Source of the DNA: Fibrisoma montanum
GTDB taxonomy: Bacteria; Bacteroidota; Bacteroidia; Cytophagales; Spirosomataceae
Reading direction: 5' to 3'
Assembly: GCF_003583365.1 (NCBI RefSeq)
Contig: NZ_QXED01000008.1
Location: 186,001 to 250,000 of the forward strand
Length of the DNA stretch: 64,000 nucleotides
A program made the position numbers and the translations under genes. Below, one piece after another: positions 1-9,176 of the stretch (the stretch's first letter is position 1; every line of letters begins with the position of its first letter). Under the pieces are notes generated by a model, which did not search any database, was not told where the DNA came from, and saw nothing but the letters and a program-made list of their open reading frames with translations.

Positions 1-2
1 CA

Positions 3-3000
3 GCGTTGGTTAAAGAAGTTCTTTTGGATTCTACACCTGATACAGTCGCCCTAACGTTCAAAGCGGATCAGTTTAACCAATCCCATTTGAGTCAGGTGTT
101 TTCCGGATTAGGCGTGTCGGATGGGTTAGTCCAGCTTTCTGCCTGCCTGTCAGCGATTCCCAAGAAAATAGTTGCGATTGACAGCTTCGAGAAGTTACTG
201 GAGGGCGACTCTGACAATGCGTTTCGCCAATTCATGCACATATTGGAGGGAGTGAAAGATGTACGTGTTGTGGCTACATCGCGCATCTACGCAGTTGATC
301 TTCTGATTCAGAAATACGCCTTGACTAATGTGTCTGTACTGGAGGTCCCCCTTTTAACAGAAGGTGAGGACGGCGAATTTGAACAAGTGCTGGTCGCCTT
401 TCCACAGCTTCATCCATTGGCCGCTAACCCCAAGATCCGGCAGGTACTGCGTAGCCCGAAGTATTTAGATTATACAGTGCAGTGGGTGAGTAAGACAACC
501 GATAATGTCAACGAATTAACACTGACTGACTTTAAGAACCGGCTTTGGCAGCACATTGTTGAAAATCACGTAGTCATTCGGAACGGAATGCCTGCCAAAC
601 GAAGCAAGGCTTTCATCGAGATCGCCCTGCGCCGGGCGCAACGCATGGTACTTTATGCCGAACCTGACCAGGCGGACGCTGCGGCTATTGATGAATTGGT
701 GAACGACAATGTACTGACCAAACAGGCGAATGAACACAAATACACGCCCTCGCACGATATACTCGAAGACTGGGCACTTGCTAAACACATCCGGCAATTA
801 TGGGAAAATCACGTTGAACCCGAGGCATTCTATCAACACATTGGCAATAAGCCGGCCTTGCGTCGGGCCTTTCGGTTGTGGACCGAGGATATGTTGCGTC
901 AGCAGCCCGGAATCATTTTTCAATTAGTACGGGATACGCGCCAGCAAGCCACCATCGAACCATATTGGGCGGATGAAGTGCTAATTGCAATTTTCCGATC
1001 TGACGATAGCGCTGCCTTCTTCACCGAGTTTGAATCAGAGTTGTTGCAAGACCAAGCGCAGTTTTTGCAAAGGGCATTACACCTGCTTCGCACAGCCTGT
1101 AAGGAACGTCGGCCCGGTAACAACAGCACCTTCTTGTATCCCGTTGGCTCTGGCTGGGAAGCTGCTTTGTCTTTTGTACAACAGCATTTAGCTCAACTGG
1201 ATTCATTACAAACATTAGTCATTGGTCTACTAATTGATTGGAGTTATAATTTACAACTGAGTTCTAGTAAGGATCTTTCTACAAATGAAATCCGGACTGT
1301 AAAGAATATTCTATTCACATATTTAGCTAGGATCGAGAATAATGCTGAAAACTGGCGTAAAGAGCCACTTAAGGGTAAAGTTAACGCATTGATCGACGTA
1401 GCCTTTGAGCTAACTCAATACGCTCAGGAAGAAGTTCATACGTTGCTTCAACGGGCAATGCCTGGTCCGAATGATCGGTATGAGCATCATCCACGTTCGT
1501 TTTACGGTCACATCCGCAAGATGGCTCTCTCCGGGATATACAGTCGGCCGCTTACCCGGTTTTTACCTGATCAAGTGATTGCCATGGCCCGTGCTGTTTG
1601 GGTGCGCAAGGAGCGGCCAAAAGTTAATCACTCATTGTTAGGAGAAGATTATGAAGCAGATCATGATTGGTTTGACCAAGGTAAGCTATATGGTTTAGAA
1701 TCACATTTGCACGCTAATCCGCCTGGTATTTACAAAACGCCTATTCTTGATCTGCTTCTATTTAGTCGACAACATGGATTAGATTTCGTGCTGGAGATGG
1801 TCAATTACTGCACTGGACAGTATGTGCGATCAGCCCGTGCAAAAGACGATGTGCCAATCCAAGTTGATGTAGTTCTTCCAGATGGTTCCGTGACTCAACA
1901 ATGGGGTAATCAGGTCTTATGGCAAGCATACCGAGCTACAGTCGTCTCCTCTGATCTACTGGAATCAATCTTGATGAGCTTAGAAAAGTATCTATTTGAT
2001 ACAGCTGCCCTTAAAACGGACGTCAGCCGAAACAGTTTGCGACAGATGTTCGCGTATCTACTCCGCCGTTCCAACTCAGTCGCGATCAGTAGCGTGTTGG
2101 TGAGTATCGCGATGGCTTATCCCGAAGAGGTTGGCGAGGCAATGCTTCCTTTATTAGGTACACGAGAATTTTATCAATGGGATGTGAGACGTTCTTTAGA
2201 TGATCGTGCTGGTGCTTTGGCTGTAGTAGATTTTGAGATAGAATTTGCCCAGCAAGAGCGCATTAACTCAAACCAGCTACCCCATCGTAAGCATTACGCG
2301 GGTGGGTTATCGGAGTTTGTACGTCACATGCAGTTTAATGTCCGTACGCTTAACAAGGCAATCCATGAACAATTTGACCGTCTGAAACAAGAGGCTCAAG
2401 GGGAGGATGTCCATTGGCGTAAATTACTAAACGAAATAGACAGCCGCCAATGGGAACTTCGTGACTATGATGAAGCTTTGGGTGGCTTTATCGTTGAACC
2501 TAATTACGAGCCGGACGTACAGGTAATCGTAGATGAGTATAAGCCACGGCAAGAATGGGTGGATCAAGCTTGGAAAGATACCACTTGGATTGGGAACGTA
2601 CATGGAAAGAAGAATGGTGTTGTCGCTGATTATGAGTTATGGAAGACTATCTTTGATCGATACTATTCCACCGACAGCTTCGACAAAATGTACGACCGCC
2701 CGGTTATGCTGGCGATCATTGGCTTACGAGACTTAAATTCTAAATTAACCGAAGAGCAACGAAAATGGTGCTTTGAGGTGGTTTTTGTGGTAGTTGAATC
2801 ATTAATTCAGGTCGTTGAAGGACAACGTTATCATATAGATTATGAATTGAGTGTTTCACCGTTTGAGTATGAGCCGGCTTTAACTTCTCTACCAATCCTG
2901 TTAAAAGTTGCAGACGAACATGAAGTGCAACAGATGGTAATCAGGCTCCTATTTCAGGTATTAATCACTTATTTCCCAAACCATAAGATGGAGCCTATTT

Positions 3001-4100
3001 TAGCCTCATTGCGTGAACAATTGTGGGAAATTGATACATCTGTAGCTAACCATGTCTGGCAGAGCTTGATTGGATTTGCCCAGCTTCGAAAGTTCCACGA
3101 AAAAGATGAGTTGCGTCTCTATCATGACGAGGAATTACAAAGGCAGGTAGCCAAAGCCGAAGAAGAATTTATCATTGAAGTGGCGTTAGGGCAAGCCAGC
3201 AGCGACATTAACTATGAGCAGATTAGCCTAACTACCTGGGATAGCCATCTGCTAACTCGGGCGGTGATGATGCTACCCTTCAATACTCAAGAGGAACGGC
3301 ACTTAAGTTATAAAAAACTCTTTATATTATTGTTTCTTAAAGGTTTAGACAAAGAAGACAACCAGGATGAGTGGCTAAACAGGCGACCATTAATTTACGA
3401 TGGTGATCGAATCAGCTTACAGCAATGGTTTCGTGATTACTTGCTCCATTGTAATCACGAAGGAGGAGCGGATGTACTTGAACGGTTGTTTCAGCAACTT
3501 CTCTCAACTAAGTTCCACGGAAGTAATAGCTACGAATTTGTTCAATTGACGCTGAGAATGATGATATCTGAGCTGGGACAAATCGTTTATAATAATCCTG
3601 AACCACTTGCCAAACAGGTTACTGCTAATTTTTGGCGAATATGGGAGCGCTTTTATATAATAAATAAGCGAGCCGGGAAGCGCTTATTTAGTGATTTATT
3701 GTTCTTAGATATCATCTGGGAAGAGGCTTGGACACATTGGATTCCTTTGGAAGGAAAGAGAGCATTTTTTAAGCGCATTACTGATGACTTTGGACAACAT
3801 GATGTTCGCCCGTTGGTAAAATTATTGTCTACAGTTGGCGACCAAACACTGTTACCTGATGGGCTACGCTGGGTAGTTAATATTGTAAAAAAATACCCTA
3901 CTAATCTTTCAGCTCTATCGCACAGCTCTGCCGAGAAGTTAATTAACCGCTTGTATCAACGATACATCAACGTTTTGAGAAACGAGGTGTCGTTGCTTAA
4001 CGATTTTGTCTGGCTGTTGGATCAAATGACTGACTTAGGATCTTCACAAGCATATATCACGCGCGAAAACTTAATAACATATAAAAGCCAAACTAGCTAA
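3..4100 (+). CDS. Large STAND/NACHT-like NTPase, 5' partial
   Basis: The frame is open at the left window edge, so the N terminus and the expected Walker A loop are missing; at least 1364 residues remain. Early in the visible part is a Walker B-like strand (KKIVAIDSFEKLLE), then a sensor-1-like strand ending VRVVATSR, and a winged-helix-like segment ending YTPSHDILEDWALAKHI. This order is typical of STAND NTPases. The remaining thousand or so residues are alpha-helical with no motif I recognise; in STAND proteins this region usually recognises the trigger. Large NTPases of this type on integrative elements are often anti-phage sensors such as the Avs families. Its place in the same element as a nuclease and toxin-like genes fits that, but defence is an inference. 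The gene ends in a terminator. Confidence 0.65.
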   Translation, partial: ALVKEVLLDSTPDTVALTFKADQFNQSHLSQVFSGLGVSDGLVQLSACLSAIPKKIVAIDSFEKLLEGDSDNAFRQFMHILEGVKDVRVVATSRIYAVDLLIQKYALTNVSVLEVPLLTEGEDGEFEQVLVAFPQLHPLAANPKIRQVLRSPKYLDYTVQWVSKTTDNVNELTLTDFKNRLWQHIVENHVVIRNGMPAKRSKAFIEIALRRAQRMVLYAEPDQADAAAIDELVNDNVLTKQANEHKYTPSHDILEDWALAKHIRQLWENHVEPEAFYQHIGNKPALRRAFRLWTEDMLRQQPGIIFQLVRDTRQQATIEPYWADEVLIAIFRSDDSAAFFTEFESELLQDQAQFLQRALHLLRTACKERRPGNNSTFLYPVGSGWEAALSFVQQHLAQLDSLQTLVIGLLIDWSYNLQLSSSKDLSTNEIRTVKNILFTYLARIENNAENWRKEPLKGKVNALIDVAFELTQYAQEEVHTLLQRAMPGPNDRYEHHPRSFYGHIRKMALSGIYSRPLTRFLPDQVIAMARAVWVRKERPKVNHSLLGEDYEADHDWFDQGKLYGLESHLHANPPGIYKTPILDLLLFSRQHGLDFVLEMVNYCTGQYVRSARAKDDVPIQVDVVLPDGSVTQQWGNQVLWQAYRATVVSSDLLESILMSLEKYLFDTAALKTDVSRNSLRQMFAYLLRRSNSVAISSVLVSIAMAYPEEVGEAMLPLLGTREFYQWDVRRSLDDRAGALAVVDFEIEFAQQERINSNQLPHRKHYAGGLSEFVRHMQFNVRTLNKAIHEQFDRLKQEAQGEDVHWRKLLNEIDSRQWELRDYDEALGGFIVEPNYEPDVQVIVDEYKPRQEWVDQAWKDTTWIGNVHGKKNGVVADYELWKTIFDRYYSTDSFDKMYDRPVMLAIIGLRDLNSKLTEEQRKWCFEVVFVVVESLIQVVEGQRYHIDYELSVSPFEYEPALTSLPILLKVADEHEVQQMVIRLLFQVLITYFPNHKMEPILASLREQLWEIDTSVANHVWQSLIGFAQLRKFHEKDELRLYHDEELQRQVAKAEEEFIIEVALGQASSDINYEQISLTTWDSHLLTRAVMMLPFNTQEERHLSYKKLFILLFLKGLDKEDNQDEWLNRRPLIYDGDRISLQQWFRDYLLHCNHEGGADVLERLFQQLLSTKFHGSNSYEFVQLTLRMMISELGQIVYNNPEPLAKQVTANFWRIWERFYIINKRAGKRLFSDLLFLDIIWEEAWTHWIPLEGKRAFFKRITDDFGQHDVRPLVKLLSTVGDQTLLPDGLRWVVNIVKKYPTNLSALSHSSAEKLINRLYQRYINVLRNEVSLLNDFVWLLDQMTDLGSSQAYITRENLITYKSQTS

Positions 4101-4111
4101 GCTCGGCTTTT
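4083..4111 (+). terminator. Hairpin terminator overlapping the NTPase stop codon
   Basis: A 7-bp stem AAAAGCC/GGCTTTT encloses the TAA stop of the large NTPase gene and ends in a T-run. It looks like an intrinsic terminator and separates the NTPase from the lipoprotein gene downstream. Confidence 0.5.
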
Positions 4112-4161
4112 GCTTGCCTTAAAGCTAAGAACGCAAAATTTTATCCTCATTATATTATTCT

Positions 4162-4662
4162 ATGAAAAAGCTAGTTCTATGGATGCTACTGCTATCGTCT
4201 TGCGGATCAGAGCCGCAAGAAATTGAGACGATGAACACACTTAAACAAGTAATTGCGTTAAACATTCCTCAGAAACTGCCGCCTAACAAACAAGAAAAAA
4301 CGTCAGATATTCGAGTACTGTCTGTGCGCTATGTTGTGTTGACGCTCGGGCAAATAGATAGCTTACGTATAGAAACAATCATTGATGATCTCGAATTTCA
4401 TCAAAACCAACTCTACAAAAACGGCCACCTGTCAGCCTATCACCGTAGAGAACTTAATCGACTCCAGGCTGAGGAATCAGTTGCCCAGAAAAAGTATAAA
4501 CTGCATCAGAATTCGTACAACACTTTTTATTTTACACGATTTAGTTTCGGTGCCTATTATGATGGCAAACCCGTTATCGGCTCTGGGGATATGTTATTTA
4601 CTATTGATTACAAATACACCAAGATTCCAAGTCGTTACTTTGAGCATTATCTAAGGCAATAA
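4162..4662 (+). CDS. Small predicted lipoprotein, unknown function
   Basis: A 166-residue protein begins with a short lipoprotein signal (MKKLVLWMLLLSSCGS); the lipobox cysteine is at about residue 14. The mature part has a charged, probably coiled-coil middle (roughly residues 80-115: DLEFHQNQLYKNGH...RLQAEES) and an aromatic C-terminal half. I recognise no domain. It follows the NTPase after a terminator-like hairpin, so it may have its own promoter. Membrane-anchored small proteins occur beside defence and immunity genes, but nothing in the sequence ties it to the NTPase. Confidence 0.55.
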   Translation: MKKLVLWMLLLSSCGSEPQEIETMNTLKQVIALNIPQKLPPNKQEKTSDIRVLSVRYVVLTLGQIDSLRIETIIDDLEFHQNQLYKNGHLSAYHRRELNRLQAEESVAQKKYKLHQNSYNTFYFTRFSFGAYYDGKPVIGSGDMLFTIDYKYTKIPSRYFEHYLRQ

Positions 4663-4706
4663 AGCCGACTAACGAAATTAATGGCAAATGGTGGGACGAA
4701 TACAAC

Positions 4707-4736
4707 AAAAAACCCTGATACCATCAGCGTCAGGGT
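4707..4736 (-). terminator. Terminator for the gene at 4906-5337
   Basis: The stem ACCCTGA/TCAGGGT (4712-4718 with 4730-4736) is followed, on the minus strand, by a run of six T. It lies downstream of the minus-strand gene ending at 4906 and is the best candidate for its terminator. Confidence 0.55.
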
Positions 4737-4905
4737 AATTAGTTGCGTAACTTGTACTTACACTACGGTGCGATTGCCTTCACTGGACCCGTAGATGCAC
4801 GAATATATATACTTTCTAGTTCCTGCCGGTTAATATATTGTAAGCGTTATAAATCGCAAATTCAGTTTGATTTTGTGATTTATAACGATGGTCAAAACGA
4901 AACCC

Positions 4906-5337
4906 TTAGTACAAGAGTTGAGCCGCTAGCCGAGCTAACCTAGTAGCTACTTTTTTGATACTTTCATCAATTACGCCAGCACTTTCTGATGTTGGAATAA
5001 CGTGATAATAATCCTCTGTTTTAAAGGGAATATTAAGTTCAGTGCTGATCATTCTGGCAAGCGTCTGGACCCGCATAGAATAGCTCTCCTTATATATCTC
5101 TGCCATTGTGTTAGCATAGGGTTTTTCCATTGCTGCTCGTGGTGTAAAACGAGGGTTAGCCCAGTCTTTTCTAAACTCTATGTCGTGTTCTTCTAAGAAA
5201 ACATAGATTTCACCAATTAATTTTTCTGCCTCAGCCTTGAGTAAAACTGAGTTATAAAAGGATTGGGGTGTGTTTTCTGAAGACTCAACATAGTCCTTGT
5301 CTAAGAATTTTTTAAGCTCTTGATGCAGATCGGCCAT
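4906..5337 (-). CDS. Hypothetical helical protein
   Basis: This 143-residue protein is read from the ATG at 5337 (MADLHQELKKFLDKDYVE). The frame stays open to 5448, but the extra codons overlap a repeat and read like non-coding sequence, so I preferred the internal Met. The protein is charged, mostly helical and soluble, with no signal peptide. No family is recognised. It stands alone on the minus strand with a terminator downstream. Confidence 0.5.
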   Translation of the reverse strand: MADLHQELKKFLDKDYVESSENTPQSFYNSVLLKAEAEKLIGEIYVFLEEHDIEFRKDWANPRFTPRAAMEKPYANTMAEIYKESYSMRVQTLARMISTELNIPFKTEDYYHVIPTSESAGVIDESIKKVATRLARLAAQLLY

Positions 5338-5403
5338 GATTGAATAAGTAAGAGTTAAAAGATTAAAGTTTCGGTCGTAAGTAATCACATTTGCCAAAGA
5401 TTG

Positions 5404-5444
5404 ACTTTCAATTTTGGGGCAACAACTTTCAATTTTGAGACAAG
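5404..5444. repeat. Tandem 13-bp repeats, possible IS21-type end
   Basis: ACTTTCAATTTTG occurs at 5404-5416 and again at 5425-5437, a 21-bp period. On the minus strand the outermost sequence reads TGTCTCAAAATTGAAAGT. IS21-family ends carry short tandem repeats after a terminal TGT, so this could be the relic end of such an element. No istA/istB gene lies nearby, so the assignment is weak. Confidence 0.3.
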
Positions 5445-5677
5445 ACACGGTTTTTATGGTTATTTCGAAGGCGCCAGCAGCGAAAAGTAAGCTACGGTGA
5501 GGAGAGTTTATGCCGACGTCAAGTACGGCGCGTATTGACCTGTTGATATCGATCGCTTTTGTTTGCCTACCTCGAAAAAAGACCGTGCTAAAATACTAGC
5601 CAGTTTGTAGATTTGCGTGTAATCAACCCCTGCTTCAATGCACTGGCCCCGCGTTGGAAGCAAGTAAAGTAAAAATC

Positions 5678-6046
5678 ATGGACAAGCAGAGCCTTAAAGC
5701 GCAACTGGACCAACTCCATAACCTCAAAGTAGGAATCGGCAGACTAACGCACGGTGAGGCTAGTAAAGCGAAGTGGGCCATGAATAACCTGACCCAAAAA
5801 ATAGCGCAAACTCTAGCCTATTTTAAAGCCCTGGAGCTGCCTGGCGAACTTGATGAAGCTCGGACAAAAGCAATGGATATAATCCTACCTGCAACTGTGG
5901 TCATTCAGCAGGAGTATGCCAACCTAAAGCCCAACGCCAAAGGCTTTGAAGTAATCAGCGACGAGACGGACCGCCAGTCAGAACTAATCAGGCACGCACT
6001 CCGAGATTTTGACGCGAAGGCTACAGAGTGGCTTGCCAGCCATTAA
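5678..6046 (+). CDS. Hypothetical small helical protein
   Basis: A 122-residue protein starts at the ATG at 5678 (MDKQSLKAQLDQLHNLK); an upstream in-frame TTG at 5654 is a less likely start. It is rich in Ala, Lys, Gln and Leu and looks all-helical, without signal peptide or membrane segment. No family is recognised. It lies between two minus-strand genes and is transcribed alone, converging on the P63C gene. Confidence 0.5.
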   Translation: MDKQSLKAQLDQLHNLKVGIGRLTHGEASKAKWAMNNLTQKIAQTLAYFKALELPGELDEARTKAMDIILPATVVIQQEYANLKPNAKGFEVISDETDRQSELIRHALRDFDAKATEWLASH

Positions 6047-6120
6047 TCAGTGGTAAGTGAAGGCAGCTACTTTACGGCCGAAACAACCAAAGGAGGTAGC
6101 TAAAAAGTTATAAGAAAAGA

Positions 6121-6777
6121 CTAATCATTGTTCTCAAAAATTTTGAGCTGATAAGGGACTTTGTGGATTTCCCACATTTTTTTTCTGAAGGCATACGATT
6201 CTCCGTCAGGAATAGGTTGGGCTACTTCGATAGTGTTATCTCTAAATCGCACTACATCAGCTTGTCCATCACCGTTCAAATGCTGAAATAGCCTGCGTGC
6301 CCGACATCTGCCTTTGATTAAGGGGTTTAGATGATCTAAGGCAATAAAAACAGACTTTTCAAAGCGGTTGTAAATTAATTCTTTAGTCAATTTACCAACG
6401 TAATGGGGTTTAGGGTATTCTTTATAATCTCTATCAGGATAATATAGGCGATACAGCTCCTTGTAAAAAGGCTCGTCGTAGGGGAATAAGGGACAGTATG
6501 GTTGTGGTTCAACGGTAACTATGCGTTCTACTTCGGCGATTGTAAACTTGACACCACTTTGTAGTTCAATAATATCTTCTCGTTTCTTCTTTTCACGTTC
6601 CGCACGAGCCTTAATTAAGTCCTCCTTATCTTCAAAAAGCTTTCCGACTTCAATTGCTCTTTGTCGCCGTTGCTCTTCAGTCAACTCAACGTTTTTCTGT
6701 TCGTTGACTTGATTATTGTTGTCACTAGAGGAGTTAATATCCTCATCCTCGTTAGGATCATTTTCGTTGTCTGCCAT
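6121..6777 (-). CDS. P63C-domain protein
   Basis: The protein (about 218 residues) has an acidic, low-complexity N terminus (residues 1-35, many Asn/Asp/Glu), a charged helix, and a C-terminal block matching the phage-type P63C domain: FPYDEPFYKELYRLYYPDR, then HYVGKLTKELIYNRF and KGRCRARRLFQHLNGDGQAD. P63C proteins occur in phages and mobile elements and their biochemical role is not established. The gene starts 5 nt after the stop of the XRE-ImmA/IrrE gene, so the two are almost certainly one transcript. I used the ATG at 6777; an in-frame TTG at 6786 would overlap the upstream stop. A substrate or partner role for the protease is inference. Confidence 0.65.
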   Translation of the reverse strand: MADNENDPNEDEDINSSSDNNNQVNEQKNVELTEEQRRQRAIEVGKLFEDKEDLIKARAEREKKKREDIIELQSGVKFTIAEVERIVTVEPQPYCPLFPYDEPFYKELYRLYYPDRDYKEYPKPHYVGKLTKELIYNRFEKSVFIALDHLNPLIKGRCRARRLFQHLNGDGQADVVRFRDNTIEVAQPIPDGESYAFRKKMWEIHKVPYQLKIFENND

Positions 6778-6782
6778 GCTAA

Positions 6783-7991
6783 TCAAGAACTATATTCATT
6801 TATATATTGCGGTATTGCTTCTTCAACAGTCCGTGCATCATCCCAATGCCAATTAATCGGCTTTTTACATTGGTCAAGTTTAGGCGAAAACTTGTTTACT
6901 CTTGCCCAGGCATTACGGTTAGTAGACTGATTATCAAGAGCACTAAATACATAGATAATGCTCGGTTCAACATGGTTAGCGAGCCCAAACTCCTTTATGT
7001 ATTCGTAGTCATTCAAATAACGTCGTATAAGCTCATACTTCTTATTTGGCAATAAATACTCACGGGCAAAGGCATCAGCTTCCTGCTCCCTCTCTTGGAC
7101 TGACAACTGTTCGTTATCGTCGTCAGTAAGATGATATTTATTTTCTTTTATTTCTGACCAATCAAAAAGAACATGATACAGTTCGTGAATGAAGGCAATC
7201 CAAAGGGTAGCGTAAAATCCCCTATGATTACTTAATACAATAGCAGGTTTGCTATTATGATTAAACGTTGCCCCGTTTATTCGTAACGCTTGTAAAGGCG
7301 GTTGATAAATAACAGTAACGCCAAGCTTGAAAAGCAGTTTTGAGACTTCTAATAACCCATTTTGAATATTAGTACTATACCAACTTATACGTGGGAATAA
7401 TTTTACCAAAGCTTCCCTATCATAGGCGTTAGGGTTGTTTATCTCACTCAGAGTAGCCAAAGCTGAGCTAATCCAAAAAGCGCGTGTAAGGTTACTCTCG
7501 GCTTTGTAGGCGCCTGAGGAGAAAGCTACATCAATGGAAGGGCGTTTGTATTCAAAAATTGACCTTAATCCTAAACGTGCTAAGATACGATTTTTAATAT
7601 GGTCAAAATCTGAGATAGTCTCAATTAGACCCGCCTTCTTTAAAACGGCTAAATCAAAGTTCTGCTTAATAAAATTGACTTCTTTAGCCGTTATGGTGTT
7701 AACTGGAAAATTCTTCTCAATGGATTTTATATATAAGCCCGCAACTTGTTCTAGTGGCAATTGTAAAAAGTTAGCCAATTTAACCAAGTTCCTTACGTCA
7801 ACTTGCTTTTGAGAGCCGGTTAATACCCCCTTCATGGTTGTTGTGTGTACCCCCATCAAATTATAAGCGGTCGTTTTAGCTATCTTTAGTTCCTTCAGCT
7901 TCTGATTGAATAGCTCTTGTAGCGAAGGGGTGTTCGCCTGTAAAATCCTGTCCAGATAAGCATCTATATCATCTTGGTTAGTGAAATTCAT
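6783..7991 (-). CDS. XRE-ImmA/IrrE metallopeptidase-repressor
   Basis: This 402-residue protein has an N-terminal XRE-like helix-turn-helix (about residues 20-80, with KIAKTTAYNLMGVHTTTMKG) and a C-terminal ImmA/IrrE peptidase domain. The zinc-binding HExxH motif is H269-E-L-Y-H273, followed by an EQEADAFAREYLLP helix that supplies the third ligand. This matches the family that joins a DNA-binding domain to a protease; known members cut repressors or antitoxins after a signal. It is the first gene of a two-gene operon with the P63C gene. Two copies of a 17-bp motif just upstream suggest that it regulates its own promoter. Target and signal cannot be read from the sequence. Confidence 0.85.
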   Translation of the reverse strand: MNFTNQDDIDAYLDRILQANTPSLQELFNQKLKELKIAKTTAYNLMGVHTTTMKGVLTGSQKQVDVRNLVKLANFLQLPLEQVAGLYIKSIEKNFPVNTITAKEVNFIKQNFDLAVLKKAGLIETISDFDHIKNRILARLGLRSIFEYKRPSIDVAFSSGAYKAESNLTRAFWISSALATLSEINNPNAYDREALVKLFPRISWYSTNIQNGLLEVSKLLFKLGVTVIYQPPLQALRINGATFNHNSKPAIVLSNHRGFYATLWIAFIHELYHVLFDWSEIKENKYHLTDDDNEQLSVQEREQEADAFAREYLLPNKKYELIRRYLNDYEYIKEFGLANHVEPSIIYVFSALDNQSTNRNAWARVNKFSPKLDQCKKPINWHWDDARTVEEAIPQYINEYSS

Positions 7992-7996
7992 CAGTC

Positions 7997-8078
7997 TTGT
8001 ACAAAAAAAATCAACTTTCTACATTGTCAAATGTACGGGTTTATGGTGAAGTTGCAAATCTTTGTACAAAAAAAATCA
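7997..8078 (-). promoter_or_regulatory. Putative operator repeats upstream of XRE-ImmA gene
   Basis: TTGTACAAAAAAAATCA occurs twice in direct orientation, at 7997-8013 and 8062-8078, starting 6 nt upstream of the start codon. Each copy contains the palindrome TTGTACAA. Between them ACATT/AATGT arms form another small inverted repeat (8020-8033). The layout suggests an autoregulated promoter bound by the HTH domain of the downstream gene. Confidence 0.45.
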
Positions 8079-8723
8079 GAATTATGACTGTAAATTAAAA
8101 TTAATTTTTGCTTGGCCGTTTAATAACAGAATAGTTTTGAGGTATTTAGAAGGCGGCAGCGGCAAGCTTAAATGAATTTGTGGGCCGCTTGTCTCTTTTC
8201 CAGCCGCTCCTGCATGGTCTACACTCACCCAAGTTTGACTCTATAAGCAGTGTATTCAACAAAAAAGCCCTGACCTCAACCGGGCCTGGGCTTTTAAAAC
8301 TTCATCCACACTAACAGGCTGATAGCAGCGCATTAGCGACACGGCAAGTTTACGCTTTTTACAGGACACAAAAAGAGTAGCCGCCCTACTATCAGAGGAG
8401 AAACAAGAAGGGATCAACGTTGGGCGGCATTTTGGCTGCGTCCGGAGGAGGTGAACGCAGAGGCCAGGCAGAGGGGTGTCAGGGGGAAATTACGAAAGGA
8501 AAATATAGAAAGCGATGAGGTAGGTTAATTGAGTAGTACTCGTAGCGTAGATAGGCCAAGGTGGTTGCTAGCCAGTTCGGCAATCTTCCGGCCACACTTA
8601 AGATTTGGCTCCACAAATGGGGGTGCCACTTATACAGGCCGTATCAGAACAGTTTATCGCCGGGCGGGGCATCAAGGCTGTATTCAGGTCAAAGCCGCCC
8701 GCTCAGTTATGACCTATTACTTG
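8079..8723. other. Gene-poor stretch with one direct-repeat copy
   Basis: No convincing gene is seen here. Two overlapping plus-strand frames near 8529-8756 lack a good start, a family match or sensible composition. The stretch contains the left copy of the 106-bp direct repeat (8261-8366). The rest looks like degraded sequence. Confidence 0.5.
8261..8366. repeat. 106-bp direct repeat, left copy, with terminator
   Basis: This segment is nearly identical to 9775-9879. It starts with a bidirectional terminator-like hairpin (AAAAGCCC...GGGCTTTT) and ends in TTTTTACAGGA. On the minus strand the hairpin ends in a T-run and would stop transcription of the receiver gene at 8724-9110. The two copies bracket a two-gene response-regulator block. 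Confidence 0.75.
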
Positions 8724-9110
8724 TCAAACCACATACTGTTTAATATACATAATTAAGTTCTGAAGCTCCTTAAACGAGGAAGGCTTATAAACACAGTCCG
8801 TGGCACCGGCGCGTGTGAACTGCTCCTTATTCAGCATTATTTCATCACCTCCCAACATAATGATGGGTACAGTTTGAAAGGGAGTTGTTTTGATTTTAGA
8901 TAACCAGTACAGTTCATCGCCCCTTGGAATGATTCCATCTATAATGATCAACGAGGGTCCGTTCGCTAGTTGCCTGGCGAAAACCAAAAATTCGTTGGGA
9001 TCAATAAAACTTTTCAATTCCAACTCGTTAGCAAACCAGTTTATCCCAGTGTTCCAAATAAAAAGATCTTCTTCATCGCCATCAAGAAGAGCAATCCATT
9101 TCTTACTCAT
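8724..9110 (-). CDS. Single-domain response regulator (receiver only)
   Basis: The 128-residue protein is one CheY-like receiver domain. The acidic pocket is D10 and D12, the phosphoacceptor is D58 (SLIIIDGI) and the conserved lysine is K109 (VYKPSS). No output domain is present, so it probably acts by protein contact or as a phosphate relay. No histidine kinase is encoded nearby. A second receiver gene lies 66 bp upstream on the same strand, and both sit between two copies of a 106-bp repeat. Confidence 0.8.
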   Translation of the reverse strand: MSKKWIALLDGDEEDLFIWNTGINWFANELELKSFIDPNEFLVFARQLANGPSLIIIDGIIPRGDELYWLSKIKTTPFQTVPIIMLGGDEIMLNKEQFTRAGATDCVYKPSSFKELQNLIMYIKQYVV

Positions 9111-9176
9111 AAGAAAGTATGTTTATCGTACAGTTGCTCCTGTACTATGTTGTTTAATAAAACTATTTTATGTCTT

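Noticed and set aside
8529-8756. Two overlapping small plus-strand frames
   Set aside because: They overlap the end of the receiver gene, use TTG or weak starts and have no protein-like pattern.
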